Shown here: one piece after another, positions 7,982 through 15,510 of the stretch
Layout of the letters: each line of letters starts with the position of its first letter
Position numbering within the stretch: the first letter of the stretch is position 1
Assembly (NCBI GenBank): GCA_031181325.1
Contig: JAPSKX010000004.1
Span: 1 to 62,867 of the forward strand
Length of the DNA stretch: 62,867 bases
Direction: 5' to 3'
From: Paenibacillus sp.
GTDB taxonomy: Bacteria > Bacillota > Bacilli > Paenibacillales > YIM-B00363
The notes under the pieces: model-generated
Told to the model about the DNA's origin: nothing
What the model saw: only the letters and a program-made list of their open reading frames with translations
Databases searched by the model: none
Made by a program: the position numbers and the translations under genes

Positions 7982-9400
7982 ATGGAACGTATCGTGAAAG
8001 ATCATGGAAACAATCACTACGAGGTCGAACTGGAGCATGGCGCGCTGCACGTATTCGCCAACGCCGAGGTCATGCAAAGCTTCGGCGATCCCGTGTTTTC
8101 GATGGCCGATAACAATCTGCGCATTCCGCGCAACCAATACATGAGTTATACGCCGGACGCGCATGTCGGCATCGGCACCTGCATCGGCACGACGGCCGTG
8201 TGGAATATGAAAGACGGCTTCGTCTCGCCGTCGATCGTCGGCGTGGATATCGGCTGCGGCATGCGGGTGCACGCGACGACCCTTCATAAGAACGACTTGC
8301 TCGATAAAGACGTTCGCCGCCGGTTGATCCAAGCGATCGAACGCTACGTGCCTACGAACGAACGGACGAATTCGCATTATGCGGACATCGACATTATGGA
8401 CGTCGTCCGGTTCGGATTGAAGGGGCTGCCGGAAAAGTATGTTCCTAGCGAGCGATGGATCACTCATGTCGAGCAATCGACATTCGCGTTCGATCACGAC
8501 GAACTGGAGAAATTGCCGGCCAACATTCGAAAATACGCGCATGGACAGCTCGGCACGCTCGGCGGCGGGAATCATTTCATCGAGATTCAATACCTCGAGG
8601 TTCCCGAAGAGGGGAAAGACGTCGCGGAAAGCTGGGGGCTGTTCGACGGCCAAGTCGTCGTCATGATTCACTCCGGTTCGCGGGCGTGGGGCGCGATGCT
8701 AGGTCAGTCGTATACGAAAATCTTCCGCGAAGCGATGTACGACTGGGGCGTCTCGAACCCGGACCGCAATCTGCTGTACGCGCCGATCGGCAGCGACGTC
8801 GGGCAGACGTACTTGCATCTGATGTATTCCGCATTGAACTTCGCGGTCGGCAATCGGCACATGATCGCGTACGGCGTGCAGCAAGCGTTCCGCGACGTGT
8901 TCGGACCGGAGACGGAGCTTCCCGCGCTGTACGATCTCATGCACAACTATGCGCTGAAGGAGTTCCACCGGAACGAACCGATGCTCGTGCATCGGAAGGG
9001 CGCGACGCGGGCGCTGCCGCCGGGTCATTTTCTGAATGCTGCGGTTTATAAGGAATCCGGTCACCCGGCGCTAATCCCGGGGTCGATGGGCACCTCGTCG
9101 TACATCATGCGCGGCCGGGCGGAAGGGGCGAAGAATTTCTACTCCATCTGTCACGGCGCGGGGCGGGCTCGCTCGCGGAAAGCGACGAAAGAGCTTGTGA
9201 CCGTCGATCAGTTCGAAGCGTCGCTGAAGGTCGGTACCGACGAGGAGATTCTGGTGAATCATCGTTCCTTGAAGTCGATCTTGGACGAATGTCCGCAGGC
9301 TTACAAGGACGTGGACCTCATTATCGACAGCGTCGTAGGGGCGCGCTTGGCGGATGTCGTTGCGAAGTGCAAGCCGATGGCCGCCATTAAAGGGGTATAA
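7982..9400 (+). CDS. rtcB: RtcB-family RNA ligase
   Basis: GTP- and Mn-dependent ligase that joins 2',3'-cyclic-phosphate or 3'-phosphate RNA ends to 5'-OH ends, repairing tRNA or other RNA cut by ribotoxins. At 472 aa it has normal length for bacterial RtcB. Motifs in order are VGVDIGCGM (87-95, metal Cys), GGGNHF (194-199), IHSGSR (229-234), and CHGAGRARSR with the guanylylated His391. A GGAGG site precedes ATG 7982. Downstream slipin and RlaP genes and divergent WYL regulators are a known kind of neighbourhood for RtcB repair operons. It has no archease partner here. Confidence 0.96.
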   Translation: MERIVKDHGNNHYEVELEHGALHVFANAEVMQSFGDPVFSMADNNLRIPRNQYMSYTPDAHVGIGTCIGTTAVWNMKDGFVSPSIVGVDIGCGMRVHATTLHKNDLLDKDVRRRLIQAIERYVPTNERTNSHYADIDIMDVVRFGLKGLPEKYVPSERWITHVEQSTFAFDHDELEKLPANIRKYAHGQLGTLGGGNHFIEIQYLEVPEEGKDVAESWGLFDGQVVVMIHSGSRAWGAMLGQSYTKIFREAMYDWGVSNPDRNLLYAPIGSDVGQTYLHLMYSALNFAVGNRHMIAYGVQQAFRDVFGPETELPALYDLMHNYALKEFHRNEPMLVHRKGATRALPPGHFLNAAVYKESGHPALIPGSMGTSSYIMRGRAEGAKNFYSICHGAGRARSRKATKELVTVDQFEASLKVGTDEEILVNHRSLKSILDECPQAYKDVDLIIDSVVGARLADVVAKCKPMAAIKGV

Positions 9401-9420
9401 CGTAAGTTCCTAGTTTGGTG

Positions 9421-9460
9421 ATAGACGTCTATTGACGTTGTATCATAGATCGCTTATGCG
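9421..9460 (+). promoter_or_regulatory. Candidate promoter with abutting palindrome downstream of rtcB
   Basis: A perfect 12-bp palindrome ATAGACGTCTAT (9421-9432) runs straight into TTGACG (9432-9437). A 17-bp spacer leads to TATGCG (9455-9460), a weak -10. If used, transcription would begin near 9467 and cover the tRNA-like element and possibly the slipin and RlaP genes. The palindrome could be an operator, or a small RNA hairpin after rtcB. Confidence 0.35.
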
Positions 9461-9466
9461 CGGACG

Positions 9467-9720
9467 GTTCGCAACGAGGCAGGGATTTCTGCATGGTCCC
9501 GCAGTGCCGCAGTCGGCGGTATCCTGTGCGTCCGCACCGGCGTAAGCCCGCAATTTCGGGGTTCGATTCCCCAATCGCCTGAGACGCGATGCTTGGTATG
9601 CTCTCTCGATTCCATCGAGGAAGAAGAAGGCCGAACGCTCTGGGATCCCACAGCGGCTATGACATGCGCTTCTGCGGTAAAGCTTTGCAAATCCGAGGAT
9701 CCCGAACGGCCCTCGCCGGC
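9467..9720 (+). ncRNA. Candidate structured RNA with a tRNA-like T arm, between rtcB and slipin
   Basis: At 9558-9572 the sequence GGGGTTCGATTCCCC is a canonical tRNA T arm: a 4-bp stem with the invariant loop TTCGATT. It is followed by ATCGCC (9574-9579), which pairs over 6 bp with GGCGGT (9515-9520), as an acceptor stem would. Between them lies a GTGC/GCAC hairpin and a GGC-GTAA-GCC hairpin, but no proper D arm or 7-nt anticodon loop, and the interval is shorter than in a real tRNA; no CCA is encoded. Further on, GGGATCC (9642-9648) pairs with GGATCCC (9697-9703), flanked by GGCC/GGCC. I read this as a degenerate tRNA mimic or repair-operon RNA, not a working tRNA. No protein gene is apparent in 9401-9890. 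Confidence 0.4.
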
Positions 9721-9768
9721 TGAATTCCTGACAAGCGATGATAACGGATCGTACGTTGAATTCCTGAC
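9721..9768 (+). repeat. 12-bp direct repeat TGAATTCCTGAC
   Basis: TGAATTCCTGAC occurs at 9721-9732 and again at 9757-9768, 36 bp apart, in the non-coding stretch before the slipin gene. The spacing and lack of inverted symmetry give no clear role; it may be a tandem regulator site or a remnant of local duplication. Confidence 0.5.
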
Positions 9769-9890
9769 GATACGCATCCGGTCGGACCTTGCAGTCGCGT
9801 CAACCGGCCATCGCCGTTCTCAATCGGATTTCCGCCCGCGCCGCAGCGGGATTCCTAAGCCAAGGTCGATACGGTAAAGGAGGTATAGCC

Positions 9891-10994
9891 ATGTTTACGA
9901 AAATCACGATCAAAACCGATGAGCGCGGGTTGCTTTTCCATAGAGGAAGTTATGCGAAGATGCTGGCGCCGGGCACGTACCGGTTCGCGCCATGGTCGCA
10001 GTACACTGTAACGGCAATGCAAGTGACGAAGCCTTTCGCCGTCGAAGGGAAGGAGCTTGCCTTGTTCCTGCACGACGAGCGGCTTACGCAGCACCTCGAC
10101 GTCGTGCGGGTGGCGGATCACGAAGTCGCTTTGCATTACGTGGACGGTCAATTTTCCAAGTTGTTGAAGCCTGGGGTATACGCGTTCTGGAACGTGTTGC
10201 AGCGGCATTCCTTCGTCAAGGCGGATATTCGGAATCCGGAAATCCCGCCCGAGGTCGACCGGGCATTATTGCCGCAGCTGGTCCCGCACGTTCAATCTTA
10301 TGAAATCGAAAGTTTCGAAGCCGGGTTTCTGTTCTACAACCATGTTCTGCAACGGCAGCTTCTACCTGGAAAATACGATTTCTGGCGCGGTCCGACCGCC
10401 GTTCTTGCGAAGACGGTCGATCTGCGACAGCAGCAGATGGATCTTCTCGGTCAAGAAATGATGACAGAGGATAAAGTCGCGCTCCGTCTGAACTTCGTCT
10501 GCCAGTACAAGGTGGCGAACCCGATCCACGCTCTCGATATGAAATCGTTCGACGAACAGCTTCATATTCAGTTGCAGCTCGCACTGAGGGAATATGTCGG
10601 GTCGTTGAAGCTTGACGATCTGCTCCGCCGCAAGCAAGAGGTGGCTTCGTTCGTGCTAAGCCGTCTTCGCGAGAAGAGCGGGGAGTTCGGGGTATCGTTC
10701 CTGGGGGCAGGCGTGAAGGATATCATCTTGCCGGGCGACATGAAAGAAATTCTTAACACGGTTCTTCTCGCGGAGAAGAAGGCGCAGGCCAACCTCATCA
10801 TGCGTCGGGAGGAGACCGCCTCGACCCGAAGCTTGCTCAACACCGCGAAGCTGATGGACGAGAACGCGACGCTGTTCCGGTTGAAAGAGCTCGAGTTCCT
10901 CGAGAAAATCTGCGATAAGATCGGCTCCATCTCCCTTACGGGCGGCGGCGATTTATTGGAGAGATTGAACATGGTGATCGGAGATCGAAAGTAG
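9891..10994 (+). CDS. SPFH/band-7 (slipin) family protein of the RNA-repair operon
   Basis: Slipin-type scaffold protein, 367 aa, of the kind repeatedly found next to RtcB. The N-terminal half carries two related segments (GLLFHRGSYAKMLAPGTYRF and AGFLFYNHVLQRQLLPGKYD), which look like an internal duplication. The SPFH core follows (DLRQQQMDLLGQEMMTEDKV, then LNFVCQYKVANP), and then a C-terminal coiled-coil region rich in Glu/Lys/Arg. No clear transmembrane anchor is visible. AAAGGAGG precedes ATG 9891. It is 25 bp from the RlaP gene, so the two are co-transcribed. Its part in RNA repair is unknown in the literature I can recall. Confidence 0.88.
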   Translation: MFTKITIKTDERGLLFHRGSYAKMLAPGTYRFAPWSQYTVTAMQVTKPFAVEGKELALFLHDERLTQHLDVVRVADHEVALHYVDGQFSKLLKPGVYAFWNVLQRHSFVKADIRNPEIPPEVDRALLPQLVPHVQSYEIESFEAGFLFYNHVLQRQLLPGKYDFWRGPTAVLAKTVDLRQQQMDLLGQEMMTEDKVALRLNFVCQYKVANPIHALDMKSFDEQLHIQLQLALREYVGSLKLDDLLRRKQEVASFVLSRLREKSGEFGVSFLGAGVKDIILPGDMKEILNTVLLAEKKAQANLIMRREETASTRSLLNTAKLMDENATLFRLKELEFLEKICDKIGSISLTGGGDLLERLNMVIGDRK

Positions 10995-11019
10995 GCTTCT
11001 AGATGAGGAGAGGAACGAC

Positions 11020-11790
11020 ATGCGAGAGCTGATCGCGACGAAGCTGAAGGAAATCGAGGCCGAGTATCGAACGAAGGTATTGTTCGCCGTGGAGTCGGGG
11101 AGCCGCGCGTGGGGGTTCCCCTCCAAGGACAGCGATTACGATGTCCGGTTCGTCTATGTAAAGCGTCCGGAATGGTACCTAACCATCGACGAGAAACGAG
11201 ACGTGATCGAGGTGCCCATCAACGATTCGTTGGATATCAACGGATGGGACGTTCGCAAAGCGCTTCGGTTGTTCCGGAAGTCCAACCCGCCTCTGATGGA
11301 GTGGTTGATCTCGGATATCGTATATGCGGACAACTATGGCTTCCGGGCGGAGTCGTTGCGCTTACGGGATCGGGTGTTTTCCCCGAAAGCGTCGATGCAT
11401 CACTATATCAGCATGGCGAAGCGGAATTTTCGAGAATACCTGCAAGCCGATCAGGTGAAGATCAAAAAGTACTTTTACGTGCTGCGCCCCGTCTCAGCTT
11501 GCCTATGGATCGAGAAATACGATACGACGCCGCCGATCTTGTTCGTGACATTAGTCGAAGAGCTGTTGGCGGACTCTCCGGTGAAACAAGCGGTTCAGGA
11601 ATTGTACGAACGCAAAATCAGGGGAGACGAGATGGACCTGGAACCGAAAGTCGATGCGATCAATGAGTTCCTCGCTGTACAAATCTTGCGTCTCGAATCG
11701 TTGTCTCGCCGCTATTCGGGAACAGGAGTCGATCCGACTCGCTTACTAGACGACGTATTCCGGAAATATCTCGAGCTGGTGTGGAAGTAG
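11020..11790 (+). CDS. RlaP-type DNA-polymerase-beta superfamily nucleotidyltransferase
   Basis: Predicted nucleotidyltransferase (PF10127, RNA-ligase-associated pol-beta), thought to add or modify nucleotides at damaged RNA ends before or after RtcB sealing. The catalytic signature is seen as ESGSRAWGFPSKDSDYDVRF: Gly27-Ser28, then metal-binding Asp37 and Asp39. The rest is the family's helical domain (SNPPLMEWL, KYFYVLRPVSACLWI). The length of 256 aa is typical. GAGGAGAGG precedes the start. Placement after rtcB and the slipin matches described RNA-repair neighbourhoods; its activity in such operons remains predicted. Confidence 0.9.
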   Translation: MRELIATKLKEIEAEYRTKVLFAVESGSRAWGFPSKDSDYDVRFVYVKRPEWYLTIDEKRDVIEVPINDSLDINGWDVRKALRLFRKSNPPLMEWLISDIVYADNYGFRAESLRLRDRVFSPKASMHHYISMAKRNFREYLQADQVKIKKYFYVLRPVSACLWIEKYDTTPPILFVTLVEELLADSPVKQAVQELYERKIRGDEMDLEPKVDAINEFLAVQILRLESLSRRYSGTGVDPTRLLDDVFRKYLELVWK

Positions 11791-11796
11791 CGATTT

Positions 11797-11807
11797 GAAA
11801 CGATTTC
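11797..11807. promoter_or_regulatory. Operator-like GAAACGATTTC before the GH16-like gene
   Basis: The segment TTGAAACGATTTCGATTAAA closely resembles the LacI-type sites further on (for example TTGAAACGTTTCGATTAAG at 26076), with one inserted A at the centre. It begins just after the RlaP stop codon and 46 bp before the GH16-like start. It suggests that the GH16-like gene answers to a LacI-family regulator and not to the RNA-repair control. Confidence 0.35.
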
Positions 11808-11852
11808 GATTAAAGTAGAGAGGATGATGATCGTAAAGGAGCCTGCAATAGG

Positions 11853-12689
11853 ATGTCTGGCGATTTTCCAAGGAACGAAAAGATAAAAAGCGGTTGTACG
11901 CTCGTATTCGAAGATGACTTCGATGCGGGTCGTCTGGACGAGGGCAAGTGGTTGCCCTATTATTTGCCGCAATGGAGCAGCCGCGCGAACACCGGAGCGA
12001 AATGCCGATTCGAAGATAGTCAACTGATTCTGCAAATTACGGAAGATCAGGAGCCATGGAACCCCGAACTGGACGGAAATACTAAGGTTAGCAACCTGCA
12101 GACAGGGGTGTATTCCGGGCCGGTCGGCAGCGAGTACGGGCAGCATCGATTCAACAAACTCTGCCGCGTTCGCGAAGAGCAGACCGAGACGCGGCTATTT
12201 ACGCCTCAGTACGGCTACTTGGAGATGCGGGCGAAGGGGCTGCACAACCCCAACAACTTATGCGCCTTATGGATGATCGGGTTCGAGGATCGACCGGAAC
12301 GATCGGCGGAGATTTGCGTCTTCGAGCTGAAAGGCTGGAACGGAGGAGGCGCCGGAGCGTCGACCGTCGGTTTCGGCATTCACCCGTTCGGCGATCCGAA
12401 GATCACGGACGAATTTTTCGAGCGGGAGTTTCCGATCGACGCCAGTCGGTACCACATCTATGCGGTAGACTGGACGGCGGAGGGCGTAAGCTTCTACATC
12501 GACAATCTGATGGTCCATCGCTCGAAGCAGTCGCCCGATTACCCGATGCAGCTGATGCTGAACCTCTACGAAATCCCGCGACCCGCGGGTGCGGAATTTT
12601 CCGTGCAGGAGCCTGCCTATCCGGCCGAATTCCATGTCGATTATATTCGCTTTTATCAAGAACAAGCTCGGGCCCCGTCATTTACATGA
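11853..12689 (+). CDS. GH16-like glycoside hydrolase or lectin, variant catalytic motif
   Basis: Concanavalin-like beta-jelly-roll protein of the GH16 type, 278 aa, without signal peptide and so apparently cytosolic. Family blocks are FEDDFDAGRLDEGKW near the N-terminus, YGYLEMRAK (120-128), and the active-site strand. The last is normally E-I-D-x-x-E but here reads EICVFE (153-158): both acidic residues remain while the helper Asp is Cys155. C-terminal RYHIYAVDWTAEGVSFYIDN is characteristic. It may be a weak hydrolase, a transglycosylase or a sugar-binding protein. It follows RlaP by 62 bp but ends in its own terminator. Confidence 0.8.
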   Translation: MSGDFPRNEKIKSGCTLVFEDDFDAGRLDEGKWLPYYLPQWSSRANTGAKCRFEDSQLILQITEDQEPWNPELDGNTKVSNLQTGVYSGPVGSEYGQHRFNKLCRVREEQTETRLFTPQYGYLEMRAKGLHNPNNLCALWMIGFEDRPERSAEICVFELKGWNGGGAGASTVGFGIHPFGDPKITDEFFEREFPIDASRYHIYAVDWTAEGVSFYIDNLMVHRSKQSPDYPMQLMLNLYEIPRPAGAEFSVQEPAYPAEFHVDYIRFYQEQARAPSFT

Positions 12690-12700
12690 TGGGGTCTTGC
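12673..12700 (+). terminator. Terminator overlapping the end of the GH16-like gene
   Basis: CCCCGTCAT and ATGATGGGG form a 9-bp stem (one G-T pair) with loop TTAC, then a T-rich tract TCTTGCTTTG. The stop codon lies inside the right arm. It separates the RNA-repair/GH16 unit from the PP2C-AAA-TPR unit. Confidence 0.75.
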
Positions 12701-12739
12701 TTTGTATGATAGTCGTAATTCGAAGAGGGGAGAAAATCG

Positions 12740-13546
12740 ATGCGCATTCATACGGTGTCGCGGACATCATTACGGAAAACAGTGTGCGAAGATGCCTTTC
12801 TCGCGAAGGAAGCCATCCGTCTATTCGGCGTGTTCGACGGCGTTACGCCTCTAGTTCCTTTTTACAATGAGGAGGGGAAGAACGGCGCATACATCGCATC
12901 GCGCACGTTCCGAGATTTCTTCGACAAGGTGGATCCGGCTTTGCCGCTTAAGGATGCGATCGCGACAGCGAATCGACGTCTGCGCGAGGCGATGCTGAAA
13001 CATGGGATCGACATGGACGACAAGACGAGCTTATGGGCGACTTGCGCCGCAGTTGTTCGAATCGAGCCGGACGGAGCGATGAGCTTCGCGCAGGTCGGGG
13101 ATTGCATGATCCTGGTCGAGCGGACGAACGGAACGATCGACGTCCTGACCCGCGATACGGTCGAGGGAGTGAGTCAACGCGCCGTACGGAAGAGAGAGCG
13201 GGACCGAGCCGACGGGGCCTCGCTTCCCGAGGAAACGTACTACGATGCAGTGGAACACCGACGCATGTACAATCGAACGATGGCGAATACGCCGGACGGC
13301 TATTCCGTCGCGAACGGAACGCCCGATGTGAACCATTACATCGATACAGGTCGGATCCCACTGGATTCCGTTCGATCGATCCTGCTCATTACGGACGGCA
13401 TGTTTTTGCCGCAGCGAACGTTGATCGATGCTTTCGCTCGGATCCGAAATAGAGGCTTAGAAAACTATGCGATAGAGCTTGAAGAAGTAGAAAGACAAGG
13501 AGTTGTCCCATCCGACGATAAGACGGGGATTTGGATATGTTTGTAA
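12740..13546 (+). CDS. PP2C-type serine/threonine phosphatase-like protein
   Basis: Cytosolic metal-dependent protein phosphatase, 268 aa, which would remove phosphate from Ser/Thr of partner proteins. Motifs: CEDAF (metal Asp18), FGVFDGVT (Asp33-Gly34), a Thr/Ser-rich central strand, VGDCMILVE, and LLITDGMF with a further metal Asp. It departs from the common RsbU/PrpC sequence, and the C-terminal D-N motif is not obvious, so activity may be altered. It forms a compact unit with the AAA+ and TPR genes that follow, suggesting that a phosphorylation-linked AAA machine is being assembled. Confidence 0.8.
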   Translation: MRIHTVSRTSLRKTVCEDAFLAKEAIRLFGVFDGVTPLVPFYNEEGKNGAYIASRTFRDFFDKVDPALPLKDAIATANRRLREAMLKHGIDMDDKTSLWATCAAVVRIEPDGAMSFAQVGDCMILVERTNGTIDVLTRDTVEGVSQRAVRKRERDRADGASLPEETYYDAVEHRRMYNRTMANTPDGYSVANGTPDVNHYIDTGRIPLDSVRSILLITDGMFLPQRTLIDAFARIRNRGLENYAIELEEVERQGVVPSDDKTGIWICL

Positions 13547-13596
13547 GGAGGCGTTTCTGATACACTGATAAATAAAGCGCGGAGGGAGAGAAAAAC

Positions 13597-14553
13597 ATGT
13601 CCGATCATGACGAGCTGGCAGAGCGCCGACGGAAAAACTTGAAGCTGATTTCGTTCGACAAGAACGATCGATCGCTTCACGAGTCGGAGAAGCCCAAGGA
13701 GACGTTCGCGGACGTCGGGGGCCTAGACGACGTGAAGAAGAAGATACGCCTGAATTTCATTTTACCGCTGCAGCAGCCGGAAGTGTTCGCCGCCTACGGC
13801 AAGGAAGCGGGAGGCAGTCTTTTGCTTTACGGGCCTCCGGGCTGCGGGAAGACGTTCCTGGCGCGGGCGGTGGCCGGCGAGATCGAAGCGAACTTCCTGC
13901 ATATCGAGCTGCAAGCGATTCTTTCGATGTATTCGGGGCAGAGCGAGCATAATCTGCACGACATTTTCCAGAAAGCTCGCGAACACAAACCCTGCGTCAT
14001 CTTCATCGACGAGCTCGACGCGATGGGGGGCAGCCGTCATCAGATGCGTCAGCATCACGACCGCATGCTCGTCAATCAGCTGCTGCTGGAGCTGGACGGC
14101 TTGCAGGCGCAGAACGACAACGTCTTCGTCATCGGCGCGACCAACACGCCGTGGTATTTGGATTCGGCGCTGCGGCGGCCGGGCCGGTTCGACCATTTGA
14201 TCTTCGTGCCGCCGCCGGAAGAGACGGAGCGGGAGACGATTCTGCAATTAAAGCTGGCCGGCAAGCCGATGCAAGGGCTGCAGCTGAGCCGAATCGCTTC
14301 GGAGACGAAGTTTTTCTCCGGCGCGGATCTGGAGCAGGTGGTCAAGGACGCCGTCGAATCCGCGATGGAGCGCACGTTCGAGACCGGAGACATCCAGCCG
14401 ATCACGCAGGAAGACTTGAAGAAAGCGGCGAAGTCGCGCAAGGCGACTACGCTGGAGTGGTTCGCCACGGCGAAAAACTACGCGACCTTCAGCGATACGA
14501 ACGGCGATTATAAGACCGTGTTGGAGTATGCGAAGAAGCATGGCTTGAAATAG
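13597..14553 (+). CDS. Single-domain AAA+ ATPase (FtsH/Cdc48-type module)
   Basis: ATP-driven remodelling protein, 318 aa, with one classic AAA domain. Preceding it is the FADVGGLDDVKKKI lead-in; Walker A is GPPGCGKT (79-86), Walker B VIFIDELDAMGG (134-145), sensor 1 VIGATNTPW, the arginine-finger segment RRPGRFD, and the lid FFSGADLEQVVKDAVE. There is no protease domain or membrane segment. The short N-terminal region is charged. It sits 51 bp after the PP2C gene and 23 bp before the TPR gene. The substrate is unknown. Confidence 0.93.
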   Translation: MSDHDELAERRRKNLKLISFDKNDRSLHESEKPKETFADVGGLDDVKKKIRLNFILPLQQPEVFAAYGKEAGGSLLLYGPPGCGKTFLARAVAGEIEANFLHIELQAILSMYSGQSEHNLHDIFQKAREHKPCVIFIDELDAMGGSRHQMRQHHDRMLVNQLLLELDGLQAQNDNVFVIGATNTPWYLDSALRRPGRFDHLIFVPPPEETERETILQLKLAGKPMQGLQLSRIASETKFFSGADLEQVVKDAVESAMERTFETGDIQPITQEDLKKAAKSRKATTLEWFATAKNYATFSDTNGDYKTVLEYAKKHGLK

Positions 14554-14576
14554 CGGCAACGTTGGGAGGGGCCCCG

Positions 14577-15449
14577 GTGGAGAGGGAAGCGAGAAGTCGG
14601 ACGTATACCGCTGTGCACCGCCTCATCGAATGGCGAAGGTACAAGGAAGCATTGCAGGAAGCGGAGCAGCTGCTGCGGCTCGAGCCCGAGGATCCGGACG
14701 CATATGCGCTGATCGCGAGAATCCACTTGCACCTCGACGAATACGAGAAAGCATTGCATTGGGCGGGCGAGGCGTTACAGCGAGATCCCGAGAACGAGTT
14801 GGCGTGGTATGTTCGCGTCGGCGTGTATTACGAAACGAAGAACGAGCGGATGTTCCGCGAGACGGTCGCGGAAGCGCAGCGCATCGATCCGTACGAGTCG
14901 CACTATTTCTTCTTGAAAGCGAACTTGCTGAACCAGAAGGGGAAGTACCAGGCGGCGAAGGATGAGCTGCTGCAGGGCCTGGAGCTGAGTCCGGAGAATG
15001 CGCTGTATCTTGCGGCCTTGAGCTACACGGAAGCGCTGCTGCGAAACATCGAGGAATCCCGGCGACTCGACCGCGAAGCGATCCGATACGATGCCGAAGC
15101 GCCTCATGCGCTGTTGTATCTCGCCTGGGCGGCGAGTCAACGCGGCGATTACGACCTTCAGGAAGCCTACATGAAAACCGCGGTTCGACTGAATCCGGAA
15201 GATAAGCAGTTCCAGGATGAATACCTGGAGGCGCTGCAGAACGGTCATGCGCTGTTCCGCGCCTTTCTATGGCCGACGAAGTTTCTCCGCCGATTGAAAA
15301 CATGGCAAATTTTCGTCGCATGGATCGCCGCGTGGGTGTTATTCAAGCCGCTCGTCGTTGTATTTATTATCCTCTATGTGTTAGCGCATTGGGTGACGAA
15401 GGGCATCGTTCATGTGCGCGTGTTCGGGTGGAGACGGCGAAACTCGTAA
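14577..15449 (+). CDS. TPR-repeat protein with C-terminal membrane anchor
   Basis: Helical repeat protein, 290 aa. At least five tetratricopeptide units run from about residue 15 to 210 (for example EALQEAEQLLRLEPEDPDAY and EKALHWAGEALQRDPENELA). A long hydrophobic stretch near 240-275 (WQIFVAWIAAWVLF, VVVFIILYVLAHW) would insert in the membrane as one or two helices, leaving an Arg-rich tail. I chose GTG 14577, 6 bp after GGAGGGG, rather than TTG 14562, which is inside that ribosome site. Together with the PP2C and AAA+ genes it may tether the AAA machine to the membrane. Confidence 0.86.
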   Translation: MEREARSRTYTAVHRLIEWRRYKEALQEAEQLLRLEPEDPDAYALIARIHLHLDEYEKALHWAGEALQRDPENELAWYVRVGVYYETKNERMFRETVAEAQRIDPYESHYFFLKANLLNQKGKYQAAKDELLQGLELSPENALYLAALSYTEALLRNIEESRRLDREAIRYDAEAPHALLYLAWAASQRGDYDLQEAYMKTAVRLNPEDKQFQDEYLEALQNGHALFRAFLWPTKFLRRLKTWQIFVAWIAAWVLFKPLVVVFIILYVLAHWVTKGIVHVRVFGWRRRNS

Positions 15450-15510
15450 GCGGCTCGCGATTCGGCCTTGTCGTAGAGAAGTAGAGATATATCCCGAGGA
15501 GGCGATCCCC

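Noticed and set aside
9514-9581. Functional tRNA gene
   Set aside because: T arm and 6-bp acceptor are present, but there is no D arm, no 7-nt anticodon loop, the interior is too short, position 8 is A, and CCA is missing. Kept only as a tRNA-like element.
9721-9768. CRISPR-like repeat
   Set aside because: Only two 12-bp copies, too short and without further units or cas genes.
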